From NCBI GenBank assembly GCA_035079385.1, contig JAVHKY010000054.1, positions 14,116,501-14,180,500 on the forward strand: a DNA stretch of 64,000 bases, in the 5' to 3' direction. The translations under genes and the position numbers were made by a program. Below, one piece after another: positions 1-11,103 of this stretch. The notes under the pieces were generated by a model, which made no database searches, had not been told where the DNA came from, and worked only from the letters and a program-made list of their open reading frames with translations. Within the stretch, counting starts at the first letter, position 1. Each line of letters begins with the position of its first letter. This DNA is from Aspidiotus rigidus. Its lineage: Eukaryota; Arthropoda; Insecta; Hemiptera; Diaspididae.

Positions 1-1
1 A

Positions 2-175
2 AAAATTTACGTTCCTTTTACGACGATGGTGCCAAAAAGGCTGATAAGACAGCAATATAAACGTTATTGGGCAACTGAAGGGAAGATCAGGCAAATGAAT
101 ATTCTATACAGAGCGGGACTGATGCCAACGCCGGTAAAAGTGAATGAGTTTTTCGCATCACACTCGTCGTTATGA
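2..175 (+). CDS. 3' end of an unrecognised protein-coding gene (last exon, partial)
   Basis: An open frame runs in from the left edge for 57 codons and ends at the TGA at 173-175. The peptide is basic and mixed in composition (it contains RYWATEGKIRQMN and MPTPVKVNEFF) and does not look like translated repeat or intron sequence. It is read as the C-terminal end of a gene lying mostly outside the window. A poly(A) signal AATAAA lies at 370-375, about 195 nt after the stop, which fits a 3' UTR. I do not recognise the family. An accidental frame cannot be excluded because the 5' splice junction is not visible. Confidence 0.4.
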   Translation, partial: KIYVPFTTMVPKRLIRQQYKRYWATEGKIRQMNILYRAGLMPTPVKVNEFFASHSSL

Positions 176-1690
176 AAATCATTATATCATCTACTATATG
201 ACCTGAATATTTTATACATAAACGATCGTTTTTAAGATATGTAATTTTCCACAAAAAATGCTCTCGTTTTCGTTGAAAACATTCGCGAATTGTACAACAG
301 CAAAAATGTAGACAGAAGAGAAGTAACTTATGTTCACAAAGGTATCATTGAAATGCAAACATCGACGCTAATAAATTCTTGATGTATTTTTTTTTTCATA
401 CAATAGTACATCGCGTCGACTCGTGATGTTTCGTAAGAGAAATATAAAATTCCGAGGAATGTTTCATTTATAGTCATTATCATGGAAAATCTTGCTTTTA
501 ATTCACGTAGGCTATGTCATTTTTGGCCGATCAACACATCAAACGACGTTGGCGGGACACGCGTGTCTCGCTTCGTACAACATCCATAAAAATTTAAAAA
601 ATTTAGCGATGCTCGTCTCGTTCGCTCTCGAGAATGAAATAAGGCTGTAAAACCCAATATCTATTACCGATCATGAAGTAAGGAACGAGAAATCCCATGA
701 AACTCGGAGAAATCTGTACCCAAGTGATTGTCCACAATATCTCCTTACAAAAAATTTGTCAGATGGTCTGGTCTTTTTAAAAAGCATCATCGATCGAAAT
801 TTTTCCTGCTCCTGCCCCTCGAGGCTTTTTCAAGTCTTAGATCGAAGCCCTCGCTCCCACAGAACCACAGATCACTGGTTGCTCGCCTTGATTAATTTTG
901 TGAAGGAATACAGCGATTTTGAAGTGTTCTCTTTAGGTCAAAACCACCGTCCTCTTAGGATCTCGAGTTCGCCCAGTGGTTGGGGCTCCCTCTCTCGAGA
1001 ATCTGCAATCATTGCCCCGAACTGAGTCATCGCCCCCACTCTCATCGAGTCACTTTCTCGTGAAATAGATCTCCTGTTGAAAATACGCCTTAGTAGAGTG
1101 GAATAGGCTGTGGAGAGGCCGACTTACTTTTACCTAAATATTCAGGAGATGCTATTTTACATAGCGACCCTCAAATGGAATTATTGAGACTCCTATTCAT
1201 TCTCAAACACTTCGCTTTTCATTCAGCATCCCTGTCACCAAATTACTTACAAATATAATTCCGCAAGACGAGAAATTCACGTGAGTTATAGACAGCATAT
1301 ATTTGAGATTACCATCCTCTCATATCCTTGTTCTGGTAGAGGTTTTGTACGCACCACTAATTTAAACTCGAACGAAGTTTCACAAACGAGGTTTACAGGT
1401 ATATGTACGAGTGTCTGTCTTTCACTATCTTTCAACATTATTTACAAGAGGTCATTTGGGTGGTCATGCTTCTAAAATTATTTGTCCGAAACTTTATAAT
1501 GGCGATCTAAAATACGGAGACTAGTCGCCCAGATTGTGCGTACAAGTTTTTCATATCCGATAGCATCTATATTTCTAATGTGAACCAAATGATTTAAAAA
1601 CTAAGTCACTGATGTAAGGTTCGATGCGAGTACCCCAGATACACGTGTTACTTGGTATAAATATTGAGCGAAGAGTGTACAACAGCGGAG
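176..1690. other. Intergenic stretch, no gene recognised
   Basis: The first 200 nt are probably the 3' UTR of the gene at the left edge (AATAAA at 370). The only long open frame (756-1025) starts at TTG and has no recognisable content. No RNA gene or clear repeat seen. The last 40 nt hold a TATA-like box in front of the small candidate gene. Confidence 0.5.
1656..1662 (+). promoter_or_regulatory. TATA-box-like element
   Basis: TATAAAT lies 35 nt upstream of the ATG at 1691. With normal TATA-to-start spacing, transcription would begin about 5 nt before the ATG. That would be an unusually short leader, so the pairing is only suggestive. Confidence 0.3.
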
Positions 1691-2294
1691 ATGGCGTTCC
1701 ATTTTCCCTTCTTCGACACTGAGGACAGTTGTTTAGACCATAACAGAACAGTAAGTCAACCCCTCATCCGTATCATCGAAGAACATTGATCGGCTGAGTA
1801 CATAGTTATATAGTGCAACATTAAAAATACCAACTTTACCAACATGGTAAAAAATGAAACTTAACATCGATGCTTGCCGCATGTGAAGATCCGGTCGCAA
1901 GACCTGCCGTCTCTTTTTCGCTTTAATTACGCGGAATAACGTGAACTTGGCGAGCTCCGAAGAGACGCGAGAACGTAATGGGGAGTTTTTATATAAGTTG
2001 TCGGTCATTCAACACGGCGAATATAATCATCAATCAAATTAAACAACAACGAGAATCGATTTCAAACATATTGTGCGACCGGTACTGGAGCACTCGCGAA
2101 TTAGGCGATCGTCGTCATCCATTCGTCATGAATCTGACATAACTACGCACTTGGTATCGTGTTCTGATTTTCATTTCTGTTCTGTATAGCACGACACGAT
2201 ATCAATGAACCACCTTTTTTTAATTAGCCAGAACAATGACCATCTCAAGGGAACCTACCTCTGCCCTGTTTTACATCTCTACCCTAATCAGTAA
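1691..2294 (+). CDS. Candidate two-exon micro-protein gene (54 aa)
   Basis: Exon 1 (1691-1750) encodes 20 residues beginning MAFHFPFFDTEDSC and ends exactly at a consensus donor (ACA|GTAAGT). A pyrimidine-rich acceptor (TTCTGTATAG) ends at 2189. The joined frame stays open for 34 more codons to a TAA at 2292-2294, and AATAAA follows at 2309-2314. The predicted peptide has no signal peptide and no family I know. The TATA box, strong donor, matching phase and poly(A) signal together make it plausible. The protein is short and the second exon could be a chance frame. It could also be the first exon of a gene whose other exons I missed. Confidence 0.3.
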
Positions 2295-2308
2295 ACCCTT
2301 TATTTGGG

Positions 2309-2314
2309 AATAAA
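2309..2314 (+). terminator. Poly(A) signal AATAAA of the micro-protein candidate
   Basis: Canonical hexamer 15 nt after the candidate stop codon at 2292-2294. Confidence 0.3.
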
Positions 2315-4424
2315 AGATTAAATTGGAATTATGACCTGTTCATACTTAACAATTTTTTCTTCTTTGGGTTCTAGGCCCAAAGTTTCCAAGTTCTTAAATT
2401 AGGTAAAGGCCATTAATGACGTCATGAAGGGTCGTGCGTGGACAATTTTTCCAAGTCCTCGCAAGTTCTTCATTCAAACATTAACAGCCTTGGCATATTT
2501 TTCAATGACAACGGTAATTTTCCAAAATTTTTCCTTTAGAACAAAATCTAAGAAACTAGTCCAGATAAGCTTTTCCATTTATTATAATAACGAGAGAATT
2601 ATAAATTCAGGGTAGTTGAAAACAAAAATATTTCACGCTGAATTTTCTTGTGCACAAAAGTGCTCAAAAAGGTGCAAACATTAGCACTCCAAAAAAAGCA
2701 TTCTCAAGCAATAGCGATTATAAGGTTTTTCCAGTATTCCGTATTTTGCTTACTTAATATTATTCTTCAATAAACTTGTCATCAATCTGGTAGTGTTTAG
2801 TAGAATTGATCCTATGAGCGTCGCCGGGTTGCATGCTTATTTTCATTCCAGAGAGTTTGCAATAAGATCAAAGTTAGGAACGCTATTAGATCCTCCTTGT
2901 CCACGGAGACGTCAAAAATAGACTGCGCGGGTTTCAATGCCTGAAACTGCTCCTCTTACAATCTTCACCAGCAATCCTCCTCTCATCACTTGCACATACC
3001 TATCTCGCATATCTGCCATACAAAGTTGAATTGACATAAGGGGTTCCGCGCCATGTTTTGTACATGTTAGTAATGAAGCTTTGTAATCACCCACCACGAT
3101 TACCCCAGTCAAATAAATATGCATATATGGTAGGACAATATTTTTGACGTAAATTTACAGTGATTTATACCTATACTGTATCTGAAAATCGAGAACTTAT
3201 ATTAAAGGAAATTATTACCATTGTTGAATTCAATATCAAAAACAAAAACAGAAACCAGAGAACTACATTCTTTGATTTGTTTTCATACTTTTCCGCATGA
3301 TTGTTGTTCCACAGATACGTCATCAATTTCACTTTGTAAGGCCGAGTAAGTATAGTCTCTTAGTTACTTTTGGCTATGATCACTCACTATTATCAGTATC
3401 ACAAGAACAAGGCCCATTGATAAAACATAAGAGAATAAGTTTACAAATATGGAATACCGAAAAAACCTTACCTATATTATTTTTCCTTCTACAAGGGATG
3501 GGATGTGCTTAATTCCTTTCTTGTAACATTACATAATATAAAGAAAAGCTCAACCGGAACGCCGCAGTTAAATGGTCAAATCTGCAGTCAATAAACCTCA
3601 CTAATAAAAGGAAACCTGCATCTAAGTAGAGACAAAGTGATATGAAAAATTATTCAGAAGCAGGCTATAGTCTATTTATTATCAAAAGCCTTTTTGTCAA
3701 CCACCAAATTATAAATCACCTACTGATTCACTATATAGCTACTACTAACTTTAGTAACTCTGATAATCTGAACAACTAGGCAGATTATTATTTTATATCA
3801 TTGATTGGAAAAACGAGAGATAAATCTTGAAGATGTGAATTTCAGCAATTGTGGGTGTTCTGCCAGGAAGGCAAATCCAACCCAAGATCTTATACCCGTA
3901 TCCATAGTTGACACAACGAGCACTATGAAATATAATGAATATAAAATAGAGTTTATCTGACCTGCATGTCCATCGGATCCATATCAGCGTCTCACAGTCA
4001 CAATCAAAATTGGCACAAAATATCATAAGCTGAATCAAACTGGTAAACGTAGAACTTCACAATAAAATACATACTCTTGCTTAAACACAAAGCAATCCAA
4101 CGAGAGATAAACAAAGTGGTAGATATAGGAAGCGTTTTTCGATTGTGAACATTTAGCAGTTAGCACAGCATCTAAACGCGCAATTGTCTGATCTCGCTAT
4201 TAGGCTATATGAATTATGAATATTTGAATAGACAGAAATGAATTAATCACAAATGTATAATGAAATAGAGGCACAACGTACTCAATAAGACAATTCACAA
4301 CAACAAAATGGCTCCACCTCCACAGGCTTCAACCATCGCTAGAGACCATTTTTGTATGACGTCATAATTTTCATCTTGTTTATGAAAAAGGTAGATATCT
4401 ACATTAGATATTATGACTGTAGAG

Positions 4425-4558
4425 TGTTCACGTTAAGAAAGTATCGAGAACGAAACGGTAGATTAAAATTACCTGGAGGGTTCCGTTCTCTACCCCTCGA
4501 GGTACGTACTTTGTACTTTTGTAGTCGTACTACTTTCTCCCCTTTCTTAACGTGAACA
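4425..4558. repeat. 134-bp element with perfect 17-bp terminal inverted repeats
   Basis: TGTTCACGTTAAGAAAG at 4425-4441 is exactly mirrored by its reverse complement at 4542-4558. Inside, a second weaker pairing (around CGAGAACG and CGTTCTC) continues the symmetry, so the segment can fold as one hairpin. GAG precedes the left end and follows the right end, a possible 3-bp target duplication. It looks like a very short MITE or a solo foldback. No coding content. Confidence 0.55.
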
Positions 4559-5336
4559 GAGTATAGCCTATAATTATGCGTTCGAAAATAAAGGTAAAAT
4601 TCAGGAAATGTTGGTTGTAGCCTGTAGGTAGGATTGATGTTATGAAGGAATTTTTTTTTTTTTTCCACGAAATTTTGAATACCTATGTTCTATCTGAACC
4701 AAATTAATGATTATGAATTTTGGGTACAATCAGTGAGTCACTCAAATAATGTGATGGACTGACTTATTACCTATTGTTAATAGAATAAGTATATAAATAT
4801 ATTGGTTCTAGAAGCCGATAGGTAAATAAAGCGGATTCCTCATAAAAAAAACAGCGTTTCCACCTTTAAAAAAATAATGTTGCAATTTCAAAATATTTTA
4901 TACCATAAATTACGTGAAAAGAAATTTATCATTGAGTATAGGCGTGAGATGAACTAGGAACTTCCGTGCACATTACTATACCCATAAATTGGGGAAAATT
5001 GTAATTGCTACATGAATCACGCGTAATGTATATATTAAACGAAATCGAGTACATGTAAGTACTCTGTTGTCCAATTTACCAAGATTATAGAATATTTATG
5101 CAGTAAATCATGTCGTAGTAACTTATATGATGTTATATGTGGGTATCATGCGATAATAATAATCTTCGGAAGATATAGATGAATACACATGATACAGACT
5201 CGACGATACGATCGGGTAAAATGTTCATGACTCAAACGGACGTGACAGTGAATAAATTGTGTTACATATTACGGTATATTAATTGTTAGTCGATATAGAA
5301 GGATATAGAATTTGAATCAAGTTTACGAAAAAAAAA

Positions 5337-7895
5337 ATGTTTTGGAAATCACAGGTTCTGCTAATAATTAGCATCTTTGCACGATTCTTCATTAAATCTT
5401 CCATTGATGCTACCTCGCTCAAACGTCGTACCGGTATTAGTGAAAAATTTGAATGTCCTAATGTGAATACCTACAGATCATTCGATTTAGAACAAGTGAG
5501 TATAACATAATACATTTTTGACATCATAGGTGCGCGTACAAATATTCTTGTGATTTAAAGTCGAGGACACCGCCTAAGTATTTAAACTAAGAAAATAGAA
5601 TCAATCGCCGGTTCTAATTAATCTAACTCAGTTTAAATTATCGAGGAGAAATCTTTCGTTTGAAAAATCGGATGATCCATATTTTATAGATGCAAGGTTC
5701 CTGGTACGTGATAAAATATTACGCTAGTTCTGAAGAATCGGAAATTTACCGATGTATGCGGACTGTTTATTCTCTATCGGCAGATCAACCCGAAATATCA
5801 ATGAATTTTACATTCACTTTCAAAGACGACCCGGATAACGAGCACCTGTACGGCAATATCACGTGGCGTATACCAGATTTGCAGCGTCCTTCTCATTGGG
5901 TGCATTCGGAGAACATATGTAAGTAATTTACCAAACGTTCGACAAATTAGGTAAACACCACAAAAAATTATATATTCAAATATTTCTCGGTCAACACTCG
6001 AAAGATAGATAAAATAAACTAGAAATTGAAGCATAATCACATTATAGGGATATATGGGACCACTCGTCGTTATCTGTGAACAATCCTTAACAATTAATTC
6101 ATGTTTCTCTGAATAATGAATGGAGTAAAATTTTACAAGTTTAGATTTTTCGGATGATTTGATTTTGTGAAAGCGCTCAAGAATATAATCGCAATGCTGA
6201 AACTCTAAATCCTCTTTAAAACGACCCGATAATGCAAATTTTTTCGTTTCTTTTACTTTTTAGCGATATACGAACGCCGCCACGATACTGAGAAATTCAT
6301 TTTGTCGTACATTTATGGTACCTTTTTATTGAACACAGATCGATTCTATTTCCAGCATCTAAAGGGAAGATATTTTCAGTCTCCTCATGATTCTCCAATT
6401 TGCCCTCTTCCTTGAACAACAGGGAACATGTTTCATGCGAGCTATTTTGAAATAGAAAAACTAACGAGTTCTTCAACGGGAGTTAAACGAGGGGTGGCAG
6501 GAACCAGTTTTATGGGGCACGTGGGATTTTAAAAATGTAGATTGTGACGTCATAAGGCTGACCTACGACGTCATCTCTTGGGGGACTTCAGAGCTAACTG
6601 ATCTGTGACGTCATAGGCCCCGCCCTCCGAACTAAGTATTATTATAGGAGGAGGATTTAGAACTGTTTTATGGGTCAAATTTGTTTTACGTAGTAATGAG
6701 GTTATAGGCCTATTGAGGAAACCACTATAACTTAAAAAGAACGCACTTGAAAACACCTATTTTCCAAAATTTCCTTCTCTGACATTGTTATGACAAAAAC
6801 TAAAAATTTTTCAAGTCCTTCCTGTCATATAGAGAAAGAAAGAAATAAAGAAACTAAATAAATTAATTAATTAACCAATTAAATAAAAAAGAAGGAAAAA
6901 AAGAATGAAAGAAACTAAATAAATAAATGAACAAATAAATGAATGAATGAATAAATAAATAAATAAATACTCAGTAAAGAGATAAAAAAATGAATAATAA
7001 AATAAATAGATCAATTAAAAAAATTTTCATGAAGATTATGTTTCATAATTTGCGTCTCATTTCGGGAAGAAGAAAAAAAAAAAAAAAAAAAAGAGTAGAA
7101 AATTTAAAACATGACTTTTTTTAAAAATTTTATTAAGTAGCTACCTAGTATTATTTCGTAACCATAATTAAAGATCTATGATGAGAAAAATAGATGAAAC
7201 GCGTAATTTCTGCGTTTTTGATCTTCCTCAGAAAAATAGCGTCGATGAACGTTTGGTCTTTAGTTGTTGGAACGAAAATTTCTGAATGTTGACCATCAAT
7301 ATTGAGAGGAGCAAGGAACCATCTCTATACTTCACAAATTTCAAAATTAATCTAGGCTACAAAATAAGAAATTCTAGGCTTCTTTTCGCAGGACGTGGTC
7401 AACATTTTTTTCTTTGTGCCCTTGATTGACCATGACCAAAATGAGTCCGATGAAACCAACTCTAAAACTGTTTAGTTTCTCCAAAATCTTTTAAGAAACT
7501 TCTTATTGATTACCTTCAACTAGGCGTCGTGTGAGTCGATAATAATTAAACACCTTTCAGATGAAGGAGATTACAACACTTATGTCCTTGACCTGGATGC
7601 AAACGGTGATAAATCGTGGGTGCTTTTACTTCATTGCGCAGAAAAGAAGGGAAGTCCTCGTTATCTATCTACATTCATCATGTCCCGTCAGCCGACTCTT
7701 CCGAATAACGTGATCGCTTATTTAAGAGATAAACTTCCTCGGTACGACATCGATCCTGAATATTTATTCGATATGGATCAGACTGATTGCGCTCGTTCGC
7801 ATGTACCCGAATTCTATCAAGCTATTCAAGATATGATTGTACCGAAGACGCGAAAACTGAGCAAGCATCCTCTCAAACACCCGGACCATCAATAA
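5337..7895 (+). CDS. Lipocalin, Apolipoprotein D/Lazarillo type
   Basis: Three exons (5337-5495, 5690-5918, 7561-7895) give 240 residues, with phases 0 and 1 matching. The protein starts with a hydrophobic leader (residues 2-20, WKSQVLLIISIFARFF), as expected for a secreted carrier. The first lipocalin motif, GSWYVI, opens exon 2 (residues 54-60), and four cysteines (in FECPN, YRCMR, LHCAE and QTDCAR) fit the two conserved disulfides. The C-terminal half carries the TYVLDLDANG...SWVLLLHC strand and an amphipathic helix (NNVIAYLRDKL), typical of the fold. Family members are secreted beta-barrels that bind small hydrophobic ligands; the ligand here is unknown. Intron 2 (5919-7560) hosts a dispersed-repeat copy and an A/T simple repeat. 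The stop codon overlaps a poly(A) hexamer. Confidence 0.85.
6455..6800. repeat. Dispersed repeat family copy inside lipocalin intron 2
   Basis: This shares long stretches with 16190-16400, 16850-17450 and 48540-48620: a 'gttaaacgaggggtggc' block, 'ttttatggggcacgtggga', CRE octamers at 6545-6552 and 6606-6613, 'tcataggccccgccct' and 'gaggaaaccactata'. It has no coding capacity. Its presence in introns and gaps of several genes marks it as a mobile, probably non-autonomous, element. Confidence 0.7.
6836..7015. repeat. Degenerate A/T-rich simple repeat (AAAT/GAAA units)
   Basis: A run of aaataaat, gaaagaaa and aatgaatg units directly follows the repeat-family copy. A similar 'agaaactaaataaataaac' tail occurs after the family copy near 17060, so it may be the A-rich end of the element. 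Confidence 0.6.
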
Positions 7896-7896
7896 A
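7891..7896 (+). terminator. Poly(A) signal overlapping the lipocalin stop codon
   Basis: AATAAA contains the TAA stop (7893-7895). If used, the mRNA has a 3' UTR of only about 15-30 nt. Confidence 0.45.
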
Positions 7897-10800
7897 AACA
7901 AACGCGTTATACCTAACCGATTTATTTGTAATTTTTTACAGTCAATATATATATTTATATAACAGTTCAATATATTTTCTACGTTTTTTTTCGAATCGTA
8001 TTATTAATCTAAAACGAGAGGAGAAAAAAGTACAAAAAATTTAATATAAATAATGTAAAACTAAAATTAAATCGTTTTCATACAACTTTTTATACATTTC
8101 TCCGCATTTACATCGAGTATAAACTACTACTCGTAAATTATACTTCAGTCTGAGGTTAAAAAAAAAAAAAACAGAAAGAAAAAGAAAAAAAAAAAGGGCC
8201 AATCATTGAAAAAAAAAAATTAAGAAGTCTTAATCGAAAATCATCGTTAGTCAGCAAAAACGAGAATAATATTGAATCCGCCCTGACGAGTCAATCAAAA
8301 TTTAAAAAACTCGAATCGGGCTAAAAATCATCCACAATAGATGGAATACGGTCCGACGTTCTGAAGATGGTAATTAATCGCGTGGACGGTGCGTCAGCCA
8401 ATCGGCAAACAGCACACAACAATCGCGACAGAACGGAATACGTGAAACAAGAGTCGCTTAAGTCCATGAAAAATGACAAATTTTTTTTTACTTCTGTAAA
8501 ATGAATTAGGTATTTTTTACCTCGTGTAAACGCGATCTGTTAGGTTCAAATAGTCGCCATATTAAAAGAAAATACCGATCGAAATGATAACAATATAGTT
8601 TAGCTACACGATCCGCCAGTTCGTGAGAACGTAAAAGAGCGTTTTTTTCTTTTCTGAGTCGCAAAATACGAGTGATTTTGCGAACTGTGATTTTGGCGGT
8701 CGCAATAGATCGTGAGTTTGATACAATTATGCACACGTGTCATTATCTAAATACGAAAATGAAAGAGGGAAAATATAGTAGGTATATAGTAATTAAAAGT
8801 TATAAGCAAACGTTATGAAAACAACTTTTCTTCCGATTTTTGAATACCCTTAAGAATAAGACCAATTTATGATATTACACATAACAATAGAAGTAGCAGT
8901 AATAATTCGTTAAGAATAATAATAAAAACATATTATTTATTAATTATATAAAAATGAAGACGTTAGTTTTTCCTCTACATTTTACACATATTTTCCTAAT
9001 ATTTATTTAGGCATGGTCGGGTTGCTATCTGACCGAAACACTCCCCCGTTTCTCTAAATAATTCATTCAAAAAAAAAAAAAAAGATAGAAAAAAATGTTT
9101 TTTAATATAATATAATAATGAACAGTTCGTCTCCCCCGTTGCTCAGTCTATTTTGAAAGTAACAAATTTTTCGCGATAATTTCCTAACAATGAAAAAATG
9201 AACAATTTCCAGATATGTGAAAATTTCAAAGACACCACGACCATGCAAAATTTTCATTACCACTCGATAGAATAATTTTATCAATAATTTCTAAGTACAA
9301 ATTTACAGAGTAAAAAGATTCTCCCTGACCACACAAATTGAAATGCACAAATATTGACCCTCTCTTAAGTCTTCATCAAGTATCATAGGTTCTATTCGTA
9401 AAGAATGGATATTTCGAAAAAGGGACATAGCTTCGGGAATATATTTTCACCGGACAGATACTTCGCTAAAACTCATATTACTTCTACCACCATTCACACA
9501 ATTCTTATCATGTATCATCCAAAACTCGGGAGTTGAGGTACTACTTGTCTGAAAGTTGCTTCCGTTTTATCTCAAGCTCTTATGAAAAATACCATTCTCG
9601 ATGATACAGAGCTTAGACGATATGTGAACGAAAATCTTGAACACAGTATTTGGAAAATACTACACCGGCGAATATCGGATTTTCGAAGAAGCGAATAGGC
9701 GTTATCCTTACTTACGATGAGCATTCGACCTCGAGAAAGGTTTGGAAATAAATTCCGTACCATACGTAACTTCTTCTCACGAAAGAATCTTCGACGAAAA
9801 AGAAAAAGATCTACATAAGAATATTACGATTAGTTAAAGCGGGTAAAATATTTCAGAACCAACTTGCCTAGAGACTACGACTAACTTCTCGAAATAATTT
9901 TTCGTGCTGAAGCACGAACACACAATTTAGCACACCCCCCGCTATTCCCCTCCCTGCCGAGAAGGCTCGATACATTAAAAATATTTGTAATGCGCGTACA
10001 CAACCTTATTCGTGATACAATGATGATGATAACAGAACAGAGATAGATAGTAACGATACGGTATAAATTATCATTAAAAAATAAAGCAAAAATGACACCA
10101 CATTACGTATCAAAATATGCCGAAGGGTGAAGAAAAAATAAAAAATAAACGCCTCGATAAATATAAACACAATAATGTTAATACATCAAAATATTTGTGA
10201 AAGTTAATGTTGAATTCCTGCGTGCAACCGAGAAAGAATTTTTTTTTTATTTATTTAAAAAAAGGGGAAGAAGGAAACAAGGCTTACGAAAAAAGATAAA
10301 AACAAAGAGACAATATTACATAAAATAAATACAAAATGAAAATATATGTTAGTAAGGAAAAATTACGACAACAAATGTTACGCAAAATTTTAAGTCGGCA
10401 ACTCGAGAAAAAAATATATAAATGTTAAACCATTTGAAAAAACGTAGGAGATAGTAAGAAAGTCGATGAAAATTTTACAGTGTACCAGTAATTATACTGT
10501 AACGCGCATTACTTGATGAATATCACTAAAAAAGTTGATACTCGAAGTTCATAAATTTGGGAATATACGATACATCAATTTCTTTTCTCTTCAATAATAT
10601 TTATAGATTCGTAATATGCAATAATCATACCTTAAATTATTCTTTCAGAAATTTACAAACTGGATACATCAATTTGCGGGGTGCTATCCTCACTTTTTTT
10701 TTCATCTTCTTCTTGACAAAACTATCAATTCAACACACTGTCAGCTACGTATCCGACATAAAAGTAGATTCGTAGTTTAGTAGAGAGCGAAGAAAAAAAA

Positions 10801-11103
10801 AAAAAAGATAGACACGCCCGCAAAAGTACAGATAAACATTTCGATACAATATGCAGCAGATAATCTATTGTTGAACGTACGGAACATAAATTATTTATGA
10901 GGAGGGGATAGGAGAAGCGAATAAAACTTCAACATTCAGAAAAGAAAAAGTGGAACAAAGAGAAAAAAAATCCGATAAACGTATCGTATCATTTATCATA
11001 ATAGAGTGTAAAATTCGATGGAAAACACTCAACGAGAAGATGAAATTGTTTTTCATGTTAGCAGAATATTTCTGTCCAGTAAATCAACAGGAACGCGTAC
11101 CAG
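7897..11103. other. Gap between convergent lipocalin and FMR1; probable long FMR1 3' UTR
   Basis: About 3.2 kb of AT-rich sequence lies between the lipocalin stop and the FMR1 stop (minus strand). It contains poly(A/T) runs (8160-8220, 9069-9083, 10238-10260, 10795-10806) and several minus-strand AATAAA hexamers. FMR1 genes commonly have long 3' UTRs, so much of it may be FMR1 transcript. No ORF with recognisable content and no RNA gene seen. Confidence 0.4.

Larger units (their letters stand above)
2295..5336. other. Intergenic stretch with repeat fragments
   Basis: About 2370-2480 matches the dispersed repeat family seen later: a stretch like 'aggtcaaggtcattgatgacgt', a CRE octamer at 2417-2424, then 'aatttttccaagtcct'. 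A small inverted repeat lies at 4425-4558. Otherwise the stretch is AT-rich with only short frames, and I see no gene in it. Confidence 0.5.

Noticed and set aside
756..1025. 89-aa plus-strand ORF
   Set aside because: It has a TTG start, no family features, no splice context and no conservation evidence.
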